Positions 52,092-62,489 of a stretch of DNA of 64,000 nucleotides are shown one piece after another. Positions within the stretch are counted from its first letter, which is position 1. Each line of letters begins with the position of its first letter. The stretch comes from Clostridium_AD frigoriphilum (GTDB taxonomy: Bacteria > Bacillota > Clostridia > Clostridiales > Clostridiaceae), in contig NZ_JAZHFS010000023.1 in NCBI RefSeq assembly GCF_036541405.1, positions 4,000-67,999 on the forward strand. Reading direction: 5' to 3'. Below the pieces are notes generated by a model that worked only from the letters and a program-made list of their open reading frames with translations, did not search any database and was not told where the DNA came from. A program made the position numbers and the translations under genes.

Positions 52092-53276
52092 TTATTTAGC
52101 TATTATTGCTTCTGCGCATTTTATTACATTGTTTACCACGTACTCTGCATCCTCTAATTTAAGTGTTGAGTATACTGGAAGGGTTATTTCATTCGCATAC
52201 TGATTATATGCATTTGGATAATCCTCTATAGAATAACCAAGATTTTTATAAAGTGTAAACATTGGTAAAGGAGTAAAATGAACATTTGTAGCTATACCAA
52301 TATCTGCAAGCTTTTGTATTAATTCATCTCTTTGTGCTTCTTTAAATCCTTTTAACCTTAATGTATATAAATGGTATGAAGTCTCTCTAATTTCATCCTT
52401 TGTAAAAGGAATAATTGCCCAATCTTTAGTGCTAAGAGCTTTAGTATATATCGCAAAGATTTCTTTACGACGTGTAATCATTCCTTCATATCTTCCAAGT
52501 TGTCCAAGACCTATAGCTGCATTTATATCTGTCATATTGCATTTCATACCATCTGTGATGATATCATATTTCCAAGCTCCTGCCTTCATCTTAGCCAAAG
52601 CATCTTTTGACTGACCTTGAAGTGAAGTTATTTTAAATTCTTTTACTAAATCTTTATTACCTTTAAATTTATTATCATTAAAAGTAATTGCCCCACCTTC
52701 TGCAGTTATTAAATTTTTTACTGCATGGAATGAAAAGACATTAAAATCAGCTTGTGCTCCAACTTTTTTACCCTTATATATTCCACCGAAAGAGTGAGCT
52801 GAATCTGATATAAATATAATATCTTCTCTATTTTTAGCCTTAAGAATTGCCCTTATAGCATCATAATCAACAGGAACTCCTGCGATATCTACAGTTATTA
52901 TTGCTTTCGTTTTAGGTGTAATTGCCATAGCTAATTTTTGCTCATCTATTAGAAAACTATCTTCTTTAACATCTACAAATGTTGGTTTAACTCCTCTATG
53001 AAGTATTACATTTGATGTCGCTGTGTATGTGTAAGGTGTTGTAATAACCTCATCACCCTCGCAAATGTTATAAACCTTTAATATAAGTTCTAAACCTGCA
53101 CTTGCACTTGCAAGCGCTACAGCATTATTTGCATCACAATAGTTAGCAATCTTATCTTCAAACTCTTTAGTCTTAGGTCCCGTTGTAATCCAACCTGAAT
53201 CTAAAACCTCCATTACAAGTTTTTTCTCTACATCTGTTATGTCTGGTGGTGAGAAAGGAATATTCTTTATTTTCAT
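52092..53276 (-). CDS. DegT/DnrJ/EryC1/StrS aminotransferase (second copy)
   Basis: A 394-aa PLP enzyme with Asp158 (ISDSAHSFGG) and Schiff-base Lys187 (FSFHAVKNLITAEGG); ASASAGLELILK is the phosphate loop. The HAVKN type of lysine motif differs from the FPTKT type of its neighbour, so the two are not a recent duplication and probably act on different keto-sugars. The start at 53276 is preceded by AAAGGTCGG; the ATG six codons earlier has no ribosome binding site. Confidence 0.9.
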   Translation of the reverse strand: MKIKNIPFSPPDITDVEKKLVMEVLDSGWITTGPKTKEFEDKIANYCDANNAVALASASAGLELILKVYNICEGDEVITTPYTYTATSNVILHRGVKPTFVDVKEDSFLIDEQKLAMAITPKTKAIITVDIAGVPVDYDAIRAILKAKNREDIIFISDSAHSFGGIYKGKKVGAQADFNVFSFHAVKNLITAEGGAITFNDNKFKGNKDLVKEFKITSLQGQSKDALAKMKAGAWKYDIITDGMKCNMTDINAAIGLGQLGRYEGMITRRKEIFAIYTKALSTKDWAIIPFTKDEIRETSYHLYTLRLKGFKEAQRDELIQKLADIGIATNVHFTPLPMFTLYKNLGYSIEDYPNAYNQYANEITLPVYSTLKLEDAEYVVNNVIKCAEAIIAK

Positions 53277-53398
53277 ATATATCCGACCTTTCATATTTAA
53301 TTTTATTGTAAACCATAATTATTATCTTATTTATTTCTAGCTTTAATCTTACAATTAAGAAGCAAAAGAAAAAAGCTTAGTTTTTATAAATTTTGAAA

Positions 53399-54601
53399 TT
53401 ACAAACCCCTCTGACCCTTAAAAAAGCCAGTATCCTTAGTTATATAAATTCCACCTTCTGTAGCAATTCTCTCTTCTAAATATTTAGTAAGTTCATAAAG
53501 TCTTTCCTTGTTAAAACTTTGCTTTACATTACCAGGCATTGAAAAAATATAATCAATAATAGGTGTAGCTTCTGTTACAATTAAATTATCCTTATATCTT
53601 TTCATTTCTATATTATCAAACAATTTTTCTAGTTTTTCAACGCCATTTTCGAGTTTAAACCTTGAAGTAACATCAGAACTTCTAATATCCATCGTTTCTG
53701 ATTTAAATTTAATCATTATATCTCTAATTTCAATCATATGATTTTCTCCAACTGTTGAGAAATAAAAACATCCCCCAGGTTTTAATACTCTGTATATTTC
53801 AGACAATGCTTTACCTATATTCTCCACATGATAAAGCATATGGTTTGCAATTACAACGTCAAAACTACGATCGCCACAGGGTATATCCTCTGCATCTATA
53901 ATTTGAAACTTGAAATTTTCAGACTCTTTGCCTAAGTTTATTTTAGCATCATTTAACATTCCTTTAGAAAAATCGCTCAATGTTATATCGAGTCCTTTAG
54001 GAAGGTTATCTTTATTTTTTTTCCATAAAGTGGCATCGCCACATCCAAGTTCAAGAATTGTGGACTTATTAGGTAAATTTAGTTTTTCAAAATACCATTT
54101 CATCCATCCATATTTGTTTACACTAAATCTCTCATGGATGTTCATTCTAGCCCTTAGATTTGAGGCATTTTCATACTGCTCAAGTAATTTTTTATCCGAA
54201 TTTATAACATTTATAATGTTGGTAAACTTATCCCAACTTACATCTGCTTTATTCTCCATTTCAATTGCTTCATCAATTGCCTTAATTACCATTAGAGTAT
54301 GCTGAACTCTTTGCTTCATAATCTTTTTTTGTATTTCCAAAGATTTCACAAAGTTTTTATCCGTCACATCACTTTGCGCTATTTGCTTGATATCATCTAG
54401 AGAAAATCCAATAAACTTCAAAGTCAAAATTTGTTGAAGTCTTGCAAAATCCTGATTACTATATAATCTGTGCCCCGCTTCACTATATGAACTTGGTTTC
54501 ATTAAAGCGATTTTGTCGTAATACCTAAGTGTTCTTAAGGTAACACCGGCTTTTTCTGCAAATACACCAATTGTAAAAAAATCGGGTTCATTCTTTTCCA
54601 A
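53399..54601 (-). CDS. MerR-type DNA-binding domain fused to a SAM-dependent methyltransferase
   Basis: A 400-aa fusion. Residues 9-80 are a MerR winged helix (TIGVFAEKAGVTLRTLRYYDKIALMKPSS), 85-115 a dimerisation helix, and 160-400 a class I methyltransferase with motif I ILELGCGDA (182-190), IIDAEDIPCGDRSFDVVIANHMLYHV and RVLKPGGCFYFST. TTG at 54601 is the likely start (AGGAG 8 nt upstream). The methyltransferase may sense or modify the inducer. It stands alone. Confidence 0.8.
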   Translation of the reverse strand: MEKNEPDFFTIGVFAEKAGVTLRTLRYYDKIALMKPSSYSEAGHRLYSNQDFARLQQILTLKFIGFSLDDIKQIAQSDVTDKNFVKSLEIQKKIMKQRVQHTLMVIKAIDEAIEMENKADVSWDKFTNIINVINSDKKLLEQYENASNLRARMNIHERFSVNKYGWMKWYFEKLNLPNKSTILELGCGDATLWKKNKDNLPKGLDITLSDFSKGMLNDAKINLGKESENFKFQIIDAEDIPCGDRSFDVVIANHMLYHVENIGKALSEIYRVLKPGGCFYFSTVGENHMIEIRDIMIKFKSETMDIRSSDVTSRFKLENGVEKLEKLFDNIEMKRYKDNLIVTEATPIIDYIFSMPGNVKQSFNKERLYELTKYLEERIATEGGIYITKDTGFFKGQRGL

Positions 54602-54847
54602 TATGATCACTCCTAATTATGGACATTTGATCAATAACAATACTTGATTAATGGCTCTATAATTATATTAACACATTACGTTACGTCATATGCAATAGTT
54701 TTTTTGAACATTTAAAGAACTTTTATAAAATCAACTTCTTGTTTTAAAATTTATAATTATATAAACAAAGGTATATACTATTATAATTACTTAATTATAA
54801 CAATATATACCTCTATTATTAACATTCTTATTTGTAAAATATCACTA

Positions 54848-55174
54848 CTATCTAATACCGTTCATTTTGCCCTTCAAAGCTTTAACTCGCCCATTTACAT
54901 AATTAGTAAGTTCTCGCATATTATCTTTTATTTCTGTTGGAGCACTAGTAACCATAGTAATTATATCTAATTTATTACCTTTTATTTCTTTGGCAACTTC
55001 ATAAGCCAAGCACTGATTTTTCATTTTCCAATAGGTAACGTTAAATTGATCAGCTTGGCGTTTATTATAATATCCTTTTTCAATACCAAACTGAAATAAA
55101 TCTGCTGCCGATTCTAATTCTTCTAAATCTTGGACATCTAAAGTCTCTTTCACTAAATCTTGAAATGTTTTCAT
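54848..55174 (-). CDS. Hypothetical protein, helical
   Basis: A 108-aa soluble, all-alpha protein starting MKTFQDLVKETLDVQDLEEL and ending GRVKALKGKMNGIR, with AAAGGAGAG upstream. No family recognised. A hairpin AGGTATATA...TATATACCT (about 54768-54813) ends it. Confidence 0.6.
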   Translation of the reverse strand: MKTFQDLVKETLDVQDLEELESAADLFQFGIEKGYYNKRQADQFNVTYWKMKNQCLAYEVAKEIKGNKLDIITMVTSAPTEIKDNMRELTNYVNGRVKALKGKMNGIR

Positions 55175-55642
55175 TATAGCTCTCCTTTTTAACAGGTAAT
55201 ATTATTTATCATCTATATTACAATTAATATATTCTATAAATCCTAGTTGTTTATTTAAAAAAATCACCCTTTAACAAATCTTTTCCACAACTTTAACATT
55301 TTAACACATATCAAAGAAAATTTGAATTATATTTATAAATAATATTATAACTCTATGTTTATTCTTTCAAATTAGAACGTATGTTGTCATTTAAAATCTA
55401 AAAAATAAGAAAAGATATTTCCTTATATAAATATGTTTTTGTAAAATAATTCTAATCAAATATATACTTTACAAATTATTAAAAAATATTCATAAATGTA
55501 GTATTATATATAGTTCTGATAGCACATATTAATACGCTATGATATTCAAATACTTATTATTTATTTAAATTTTATCAAAATAAAAATGAGATAGATAATT
55601 AATTTATCTATCTCATTTATATTTTGGATTACACATTAAGTA
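55175..55642. other. AT-rich gap without gene
   Basis: Nothing is seen apart from the terminator of the helicase gene: AAATGAGATAGATA (55584-55597) / TATCTATCTCATTT (55605-55618). Confidence 0.5.
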
Positions 55643-57088
55643 CTATTTATTAGCCTTCTCGACCCTAATAGTTTTTCCTTTTATTGTACCATTTTTAAGT
55701 GCCTTTAACACCAAGTCACCTTTTCCATTCATAATATCTACATGTGAAAAACTATCTTGAATATCTATAATACCTATGTCATCAGAACTAACTCCTTCTA
55801 TATTGCAAATAGTACCTACAATATCCAGAGTCCTTATTTTTTTCTTTTTTCCTGCGCTGATATACATTTTCATTATATCACTATTAAAATTTGATAATTT
55901 AGTCTTTTTAATAATAGGTTTAGCATCATGTTTTTCATAAAATGCTATCCTAAATGGCTCTGAATCTTCCTTTGTTGGTATTGATCCTTTTGGTATATCC
56001 ATACCAATATACTGTTCTATAGCTTGCAAGAATCTATTTTCATTATGGGTAACAAAAGTTATAGCTTTTCCTTTTTTTCCAGCACGCCCAGTTCTACCTA
56101 TTCTATGTACGTAATTACCTCTTTCAAGTGGTAAATCATAATTTATAATATGTGTTATGTTTTCAACATCTATTCCTCTTGCGGCAACATCTGTAGCCAC
56201 CAAGAATCTAAATTCACCTTTTCTAAATCTCTCCATAGCATCTAATCTATCATTTTGAATCATACCTCCATGTATCTTAATACATGAATAATGACGGTTC
56301 TTCATTTGAACAGTAATTTCGTCAACATTTTCTTTTGTTCTGCAAAATACAATACAAGAATCTGGATTCTCAATATAAAGTAATCTCTTAAGTAAGCTGA
56401 ACTTTTTATCCTCATCTACCTCATAACATACTTGATCGATTTTCTCAACCGTTAACTTTTCAGGATTTATTTCTACTTTAACAGGGTTAACCATATATTG
56501 CTTACAAATTGCTTCAATAGACTCCGGTATTGTTGCTGAAAATAACATAGTAACTCTGTTTTTAGGGACAGCTTTAATAACTTCTTCCACTTGTTCTATA
56601 AAGCCCATGCTAAGCATTTCATCTGCTTCATCTAATATTAGGTATTTTATCTTTTCCAAATTAATAGTACCTCTTTCAATATGGTCTAGAGTTCTTCCTG
56701 GTGTACCTACTACTACATGTACTCTTTGCTTAAGTTGCTTCTTTTGCGTTTCTATTGGTTGCTTACCGAAAACAGCTATTGCCCTAATCTTTTTATATCT
56801 TCCTATGTTTGTTATGTCTTGACTTACCTGAAGTGCTAGTTCTCTAGTAGGTGTTAATACTAAAGCTTGTGGCTCAGTTTCCCCTACATCAGCACTTTCG
56901 CAAAGTGGTATAGCGAATGCAGCTGTTTTTCCACTACCAGTTTGTGATTTCACTATAATATCTCTTCCTTCAAGGGCTATAGGTATTACAGCTGCTTGTA
57001 CATCTGAAGGTTTTTTATATTCTAAATTCTTAATTGCTTTTAATATTTCTTCACTGATTTTAAATTCCTCAAATTTCATGTTACTCAT
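55643..57088 (-). CDS. dbpA: DEAD-box RNA helicase DbpA/YxiN
   Basis: A 481-aa ATP-dependent RNA helicase. Q-motif FEEFKISEEIL..., Walker A SQTGSGKT (48-55), DEAD at 153-156, SAT, and HRIGRTGRAGKKG motif VI. The last ~75 residues (KKIRTLDIVGTICNIEGVSSDDIGIIDIQDSFSHVDI) form the DbpA RNA-binding RRM, which in known members recognises hairpin 92 of 23S rRNA, so a role in large-subunit assembly is likely. AGAGGAAG precedes the ATG. Confidence 0.92.
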   Translation of the reverse strand: MSNMKFEEFKISEEILKAIKNLEYKKPSDVQAAVIPIALEGRDIIVKSQTGSGKTAAFAIPLCESADVGETEPQALVLTPTRELALQVSQDITNIGRYKKIRAIAVFGKQPIETQKKQLKQRVHVVVGTPGRTLDHIERGTINLEKIKYLILDEADEMLSMGFIEQVEEVIKAVPKNRVTMLFSATIPESIEAICKQYMVNPVKVEINPEKLTVEKIDQVCYEVDEDKKFSLLKRLLYIENPDSCIVFCRTKENVDEITVQMKNRHYSCIKIHGGMIQNDRLDAMERFRKGEFRFLVATDVAARGIDVENITHIINYDLPLERGNYVHRIGRTGRAGKKGKAITFVTHNENRFLQAIEQYIGMDIPKGSIPTKEDSEPFRIAFYEKHDAKPIIKKTKLSNFNSDIMKMYISAGKKKKIRTLDIVGTICNIEGVSSDDIGIIDIQDSFSHVDIMNGKGDLVLKALKNGTIKGKTIRVEKANK

Positions 57089-57367
57089 TTTAACTTCCTC
57101 TCTTGTTTTATATATAATTTTAAGTATACCTTAAATGAATTTTTAGCTCATAAGTCTATATTATACCATGATTAGGACTACAATTCATATTATAATTTCA
57201 AAAACACTGTAATTTGTTTATTTAACATTGATATATTCTAATGCAATTCTAATCTTCTACTAATAATGCTTTAATTCTCAGGTCTTATAATAAAGACATA
57301 GAAAACAAATAAACAGCTACAGTGACATAAAATTGTTATCTACTAAATTAAAAAGGGAGGAATAAAT

Positions 57368-57829
57368 ATGTCAATAAATTTAGAACAAATTGATGAATTA
57401 AGAAAAAGAGCAAATGTAAGTTATGAGGATGCTAAAAATGCCTTGGAGCAAAACGAGGGTAATCTCATTGAATCCTTAATATACCTTGAAAAACAAAATA
57501 AAATTAGGCCTGATGAAAAACCTTGTACTGACAGTGCATTTTTTAAAAAGATAAAAATTCTTATTAAAAAGGGCAACGAAACAAAGTTAGTAATTAAAAA
57601 AAATGATAATGTGGTTTTAAATGTTTGCATTACTCTAGCCGTTATTCTAGCAATAGTCGCTGCCCCATTAGTAATTGTAGGATTAGTACTTGCTATTATA
57701 ACTAATCACAAAATAAGAATTGTAAAAAAAAATAATGAGGATTGCGAGGTAAACAAAATTTTTGATAAAGTGTCTCTTGTTGTTAATAAGGTAACTACGA
57801 AAATTAACGAGGAACTGAAAACTGAATAA
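57368..57829 (+). CDS. DUF4342 protein with UBA-like N-terminus
   Basis: A 153-aa protein. Residues 1-45 are UBA-like (IDELRKRANVSYEDAKNALEQNEGNLIESLIYLEKQ), resembling the helical bundle of EF-Ts. The middle (KGNETKLVIKKNDNVVLNVCITLAVILAIVAAPLVIVGLVLAIIT) is the DUF4342 region with one long membrane segment. GGGAGG lies 9 nt before the ATG. Function is unknown. It is divergent from dbpA. Confidence 0.82.
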   Translation: MSINLEQIDELRKRANVSYEDAKNALEQNEGNLIESLIYLEKQNKIRPDEKPCTDSAFFKKIKILIKKGNETKLVIKKNDNVVLNVCITLAVILAIVAAPLVIVGLVLAIITNHKIRIVKKNNEDCEVNKIFDKVSLVVNKVTTKINEELKTE

Positions 57830-57840
57830 AACTTATAAGT

Positions 57841-57875
57841 ACCTACATTTTACTAATGTAGGTTGTTTTTTTTAA
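57841..57875 (+). terminator. Terminator
   Basis: ACCTACATT / AATGTAGGT, 5-nt loop, then TG and T9. Confidence 0.9.
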
Positions 57876-58018
57876 GTAATAAGTTTTATTGCATAAGTCT
57901 GATTATCTGCAATTATATTCAAAATAATATATAATAATACTATTATTATAAAATTAATAATTTGATAAGAAAATTATAATGTAGATTAATATAATATGTT
58001 TTGGAGGTATAGGTATAT

Positions 58019-58702
58019 ATGAATGGACAAAAGATTTTAATAATTGAAGATGAGATAAAAATAGCACGATTTCTTGAGTTAGAGCTAAGGTATGAAGGTT
58101 ATATAGTTTCACAAAGCCATGATGGGCGTGAAGGTTTAGATAAGGCTATAAATGAAGCCTTTGATCTAATACTTCTTGATATTATGTTGCCTTCTTTAAA
58201 CGGTCTAGAAGTGTTAAGAAGACTAAGGCAAGTATCAGATATCCCCATCATAATGCTTACTGCGAAAGATGAGATAATGGACAAAGTTACTGGTCTTGAC
58301 ATAGGGGCAAATGATTATATGACTAAACCTTTTGCAATTGAAGAATTACTTGCAAGAATAAGAACAGCATTAAAAAAGAACACACAAATAAATAAAAGTT
58401 CAAATATATTATCTGTTGGGGAATTAATCATAGACTTAGACCAACATATGGTCAGTTTTAATAACAACTCTATAGGTCTAACTAAGACAGAATTTGATTT
58501 GCTTAAATTACTAGTAGATAATAAAAATATTGTACTTACAAGAAACAAAATTATAGATGTTGTATGGGGATATGAGTATATGGGTGATACTAATGTAGTA
58601 GATGTGTACATTAGATATTTAAGAAGTAAAATAGATGATAGATTTAGCAAGAAATTTATTTATACAGTGCGAGGGGTGGGATATCTTTTAAAAGATGAAT
58701 AA
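58019..58702 (+). CDS. OmpR-family response regulator
   Basis: A 227-aa regulator. The receiver has acidic Glu10-Asp11, phospho-acceptor Asp54 (ILLDIMLPSLNG), LTAKDE and TKPF; the C-terminal winged helix shows LTKTEFDLLKLLVDNKNIVLTRNKIID and VVDVYIRYLRSKID. The sequence is close to the ArlR/CsrR-like group. GGAGGTATAGGTATAT precedes the ATG. Its end overlaps the sensor kinase start by 8 nt. Confidence 0.95.
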   Translation: MNGQKILIIEDEIKIARFLELELRYEGYIVSQSHDGREGLDKAINEAFDLILLDIMLPSLNGLEVLRRLRQVSDIPIIMLTAKDEIMDKVTGLDIGANDYMTKPFAIEELLARIRTALKKNTQINKSSNILSVGELIIDLDQHMVSFNNNSIGLTKTEFDLLKLLVDNKNIVLTRNKIIDVVWGYEYMGDTNVVDVYIRYLRSKIDDRFSKKFIYTVRGVGYLLKDE

Positions 58703-60173
58703 TTTACGATTTATCTTTAAATTTATAATAAAATGCTTCAGATTACTCTTAAGAATTTTCGTAATAATATTAAACTTTACACCAAAATTATTAAAAAAAT
58801 TAGCATACACGATTAATAAGAGACTACGGTTTTCAATTAGTTTTAAAATGACAGCAGTGTATACTCTCATTTTTTCTATTACACTGTTTATATTAAGTGT
58901 TAGTTTAGTTGTTGGATTTAGGTTTTTTTTAATTAATGAAGCACAAAGCGACCTTACTAAATATAGTACAGTAGCTATTAATTATGCAAAATTAGATAAA
59001 GGTCTTAAAAGTTTTAATTATAATGCTTTTGGTAATATAAAATATGTTACCTTAAGTGTATTTGATGAGAATGAAACTCTTGTTTATTCCAGTCAAAACG
59101 ATAAAAAGGATATATCTTTCCATAAGGATACCAAAGCTGCCCCAGTAATCAATAATCTCAACCAACAACTTATTTTCGTTACCACTAAACTTGAACTTAA
59201 TAATAAAATCTTTTTCCTTCAAACTTCTAAAGTTTTAAATAAAGAAAATGAATATTCAACTATTTTTGCAGCAATTATTTTTATTGTAAATGTAATTTCT
59301 TTAATTATTACATTAGGTTTTGGTTCTAGAGCTAGTAAAAAAATGCTTTTACCTATAAAAAATATGACGAAAGCAACAAGAGCTATTTCAGTTAATGCTT
59401 TGGAAAAAAGGTTAAATGTTAGCACTTCTCATGATGAATTAAAACAACTAGCAGAAACTTTTAATGAGATGCTTAATCGAATTCAAAATTCCTATGAAAT
59501 GCAAAATCAATTCGTATCAGATGCATCTCACGAACTTAGAACACCTATTGCAGTTATACAAGGTTATGCTAATATGTTATACCGTTGGGGAAAAGATGAC
59601 AAAGCAGTACTCGACGAATCAATTACAGCTATTAAAAGTGAGGCTTACAATATGCAGCAACTAGTAGAAAAGCTTCTTTTCCTTGCAAGAAGTGATAAGA
59701 AAACACAAAAGGTTTATAAGGAGGATTTTTGTATAAACGAATTAATAACTGAAATCATAAAGGAGACTAAACTAATTGACGTAAGTCATGAAATTTCAAG
59801 CGAAATTAATGAAAATTTATCTGTTTATGCAGATAAAGATTTATTAAAACAAGCATTACGAATTTTCATTGATAATAGTATTAAGTATACTCCAATTGGT
59901 GGAACTATTAAATTAAATAGTTATATTAAAATGAGTAATTTAACAATTGAAATTATAGATACAGGCATTGGTATCGCGAAAGACGACCTTCCTCATATTT
60001 TTACTAGATTTTATAGGTGTGATAAATCAAGAGCAAAAGAAAGTGGTGGAACAGGCCTTGGTCTATCTATTTCAAAATGGATCATAGGCAAACATAATGG
60101 ATCAATTCTAGTAGAAAGCAAACTTGAAATGGGCACAAAAGTAACTATCGGTCTTCCGATGAAAAAGGAATAA
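58695..60173 (+). CDS. Sensor histidine kinase (ArlS-like)
   Basis: A 492-aa membrane kinase. A first helix (about 53-78) and a second (about 183-205) flank a ~100-residue outer sensor; an extra hydrophobic stretch is at 8-27. A HAMP linker follows, then HisKA with His279 (SDASHELRTPIAVIQGY) and the ATPase N-box DNSIKYTP, G1 DTGIGI and G2 GGTGLGLSIS. It overlaps and is co-transcribed with the response regulator. The signal is unknown. Confidence 0.95.
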   Translation: MNNLRFIFKFIIKCFRLLLRIFVIILNFTPKLLKKLAYTINKRLRFSISFKMTAVYTLIFSITLFILSVSLVVGFRFFLINEAQSDLTKYSTVAINYAKLDKGLKSFNYNAFGNIKYVTLSVFDENETLVYSSQNDKKDISFHKDTKAAPVINNLNQQLIFVTTKLELNNKIFFLQTSKVLNKENEYSTIFAAIIFIVNVISLIITLGFGSRASKKMLLPIKNMTKATRAISVNALEKRLNVSTSHDELKQLAETFNEMLNRIQNSYEMQNQFVSDASHELRTPIAVIQGYANMLYRWGKDDKAVLDESITAIKSEAYNMQQLVEKLLFLARSDKKTQKVYKEDFCINELITEIIKETKLIDVSHEISSEINENLSVYADKDLLKQALRIFIDNSIKYTPIGGTIKLNSYIKMSNLTIEIIDTGIGIAKDDLPHIFTRFYRCDKSRAKESGGTGLGLSISKWIIGKHNGSILVESKLEMGTKVTIGLPMKKE

Positions 60174-60639
60174 TATTCATACTTTAATATTTTTTAACTT
60201 TTATTCCATAAACATCACCCACTATGCAAATATTTATTCAATTATGTGTATATTGTTTTACATACACTATAGTTATGTGATATGATTAAATTTGGGTTCG
60301 TTCTTAAATCTATTTAGATATTATATTTATTTAATAAAGTATTCTTAAGAATCATTTAAAATATTGTATTTGTTTTTACATTATGGAGATTAATAGGAAA
60401 CTATCTCGCCAGTAAGTTTTCTGACCTTTACTCAATATTTAACATACAATATTTGTAAATTAACTTTATTATAGATAATATGATAGCCATAAGCTTATAC
60501 AAATTAAAGTATATTTTAATTTATAGAATAGATTTTGATATGATAGTACTACAATTTAAATATATTAATGAATATTAGTTATTAGAAATATTTTAATTTT
60601 TATTCAACGGTATAACTATATTATATGAGGAGTGATATT
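60174..60639. other. AT-rich gap without gene
   Basis: 466 bp between the kinase and uvsE. No ORF, RNA motif or strong terminator was seen. Confidence 0.45.
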
Positions 60640-61599
60640 ATGCAAATAAGATTAGGATATGTGGCTACAGCATTAAAATCAGCTAAAATAACTTCGGCAA
60701 GCACTGTAACTTTTTCTACATATACAAAACAATCAACTGATAGGGATAAGCTTGAAAAGCTACAAAAGGTAGCAGTTTCAAACGTTAATGATTTGCATAA
60801 AATTCTGGAATACACTGTAAAAAATGATGTCCACTTTTATAGAATAACTTCCGCTTTAATACCTTTAGCAATACATCCAGAAGTTACTAATTGGGAGTTT
60901 AGAAGAATTTTAAAAATGGATTTTGAATGGCTCGGAAATTATATTAATAATAACAATTTAAGAGTAGATACTCATCCAGATGAATCTAATGTTATAAACA
61001 GTTCTAAAGAAGAAGTAATAAAAAACACTATAAAAAGTTTACAGTTTCATGCAAATCTTTTTAAAGATATTAATTATCCTTTAGGAAAAATGGTATTACA
61101 TATTGGGGGTAAGGAAGGCGGAAAACTTGCTGCTACAGAAAGATTCTTTAAGAATTTTAATAACTTACCAAAAGAAATAACAGATATGCTAATATTTGAA
61201 AATGATGATAAAAGCTTTACTACAAAAGAAGTATTAAATATCTGCCAAGAAATAAAGGCACCTATGGTACTAGATGTACATCATCATAACTGTAACAATG
61301 GCGGTGACGACCTAGAACCTATGTTAAAAGATATATTCGCCACTTGGGAAGGTCAACCTTTACCACCTAAGGTACATTTTTCTAGTCCAAAAACTGGAGA
61401 AAAGGATAAAAAACACGCTGATAACCTTGATGCAGCATCATTTATTGAGTTTATTGAGAAATGTATCCCTTTAGGAATAGATTTTGATGTACTAATAGAA
61501 GCAAAACTAGCCGATGTGGCTTTCTTCAAACTTCTAGAAGATGTAAAAGTATTTAAACCAGAATGGACATGGCTTGATAAAACTACCATAGAATTCTAA
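60640..61599 (+). CDS. uvsE: UV damage endonuclease UvsE/UvdE
   Basis: A 319-aa TIM-barrel endonuclease that nicks 5' to UV photoproducts. Family motifs: IRLGYVATAL at the start, FYRITSALIPLAIHPE (about 71-86), HIGGKEGGKLAATERF, FENDDKSFT, MVLDVHHHNCN (metal-binding His) and KVHFSSPKTG. The ATG at 60640 has GAGGAGTG 6 nt upstream; the frame start at 60625 lies over that site. Such enzymes help clostridial and Bacillus spores or cells survive UV. No LexA box is visible. Confidence 0.93.
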   Translation: MQIRLGYVATALKSAKITSASTVTFSTYTKQSTDRDKLEKLQKVAVSNVNDLHKILEYTVKNDVHFYRITSALIPLAIHPEVTNWEFRRILKMDFEWLGNYINNNNLRVDTHPDESNVINSSKEEVIKNTIKSLQFHANLFKDINYPLGKMVLHIGGKEGGKLAATERFFKNFNNLPKEITDMLIFENDDKSFTTKEVLNICQEIKAPMVLDVHHHNCNNGGDDLEPMLKDIFATWEGQPLPPKVHFSSPKTGEKDKKHADNLDAASFIEFIEKCIPLGIDFDVLIEAKLADVAFFKLLEDVKVFKPEWTWLDKTTIEF

Positions 61600-61618
61600 T
61601 AAAATAATTCTACAAAAG

Positions 61619-61660
61619 GAAGAGTTTGGCAATATTTTCATTGCTAAACTCTTCTTTTTT
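61619..61660. terminator. Bidirectional terminator between uvsE and the DUF554 gene
   Basis: GAAGAGTTTGGCAAT / ATTGCTAAACTCTTC (one mismatch), 6-nt loop, T6. Confidence 0.8.
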
Positions 61661-62351
61661 ATGTAAAATTGCTTATAATGCATTTAAATATATAATATAA
61701 AAGAGGAATAAATATTGCTGGAAGCATGTTACCAACTTTTATTCTTTTAATATCAAGCATATTTGCACCGATTGCTACAATTAATAATCCCCCAACAGCA
61801 GACATTTCATTTACAACAGATGTTATTAAAAATTGTTTCATAAGAGAAGCTGTTAAGGTTATAATACCCTGATATATAAATACTGAAATCGCAGAAAAAC
61901 ATACTCCAACACCTAATGTTGATGAAAAAATAATTGCAAATATACCATCTAATAAAGATTTAGCATAAAGTATACTATAATTTTTAGAAAGACCACTCTC
62001 AAGTGAGCCCATTATAGACATCGCCCCTACGCAAAATACCAAACTTGCTGTTACAAAACCATTTGCTATTCCACTTTGACTTGATACTTTACTTTCTAGT
62101 AAAGCTCCAATGTTTTCAATACCTTTCTCAATTCTTATTATTTCACCAATAAGAGTTCCTACCGTAAGACTAATAATTAATAATAATATGTTGTTTACCT
62201 GTAATGCACCTTTTAATCCAATAAGTATTACACATAACCCTAGACCTTTCATAATTGTTTCAGTGTATGTATCAGAAATTTTATTTTTAAATGATGAACC
62301 TATAAATCCGCCAATTATTATTGATAATGAATTTATAATTGTACCTAACAT
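61659..62351 (-). CDS. DUF554 family membrane protein
   Basis: A 230-aa protein with about seven helices. Family features are the GTIINSLSIIIGGFIGSSFKNKI start, MKGLGLCVILIGLKGAL, and ASLVFCVGAMSIMGSLESGL followed by SLLDGIFAIIFSSTLGVGV. Members (YdfK, YqgA) are putative transporters of unknown substrate. AGGAGGTG precedes the ATG. It is divergent from trpP. Confidence 0.85.
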   Translation of the reverse strand: MLGTIINSLSIIIGGFIGSSFKNKISDTYTETIMKGLGLCVILIGLKGALQVNNILLLIISLTVGTLIGEIIRIEKGIENIGALLESKVSSQSGIANGFVTASLVFCVGAMSIMGSLESGLSKNYSILYAKSLLDGIFAIIFSSTLGVGVCFSAISVFIYQGIITLTASLMKQFLITSVVNEMSAVGGLLIVAIGANMLDIKRIKVGNMLPAIFIPLLYYIFKCIISNFT

Positions 62352-62489
62352 AACTATTCACCTCCTTATTTTTACTACATTTACAGTTATTATAAACTTT
62401 AAAAAATATATTTACAATTACTAATTTAAATGTTATAATTTTTATAATCTTATAAAATTTAATGACTTGTCAAAGTAAAGTTATTAATT

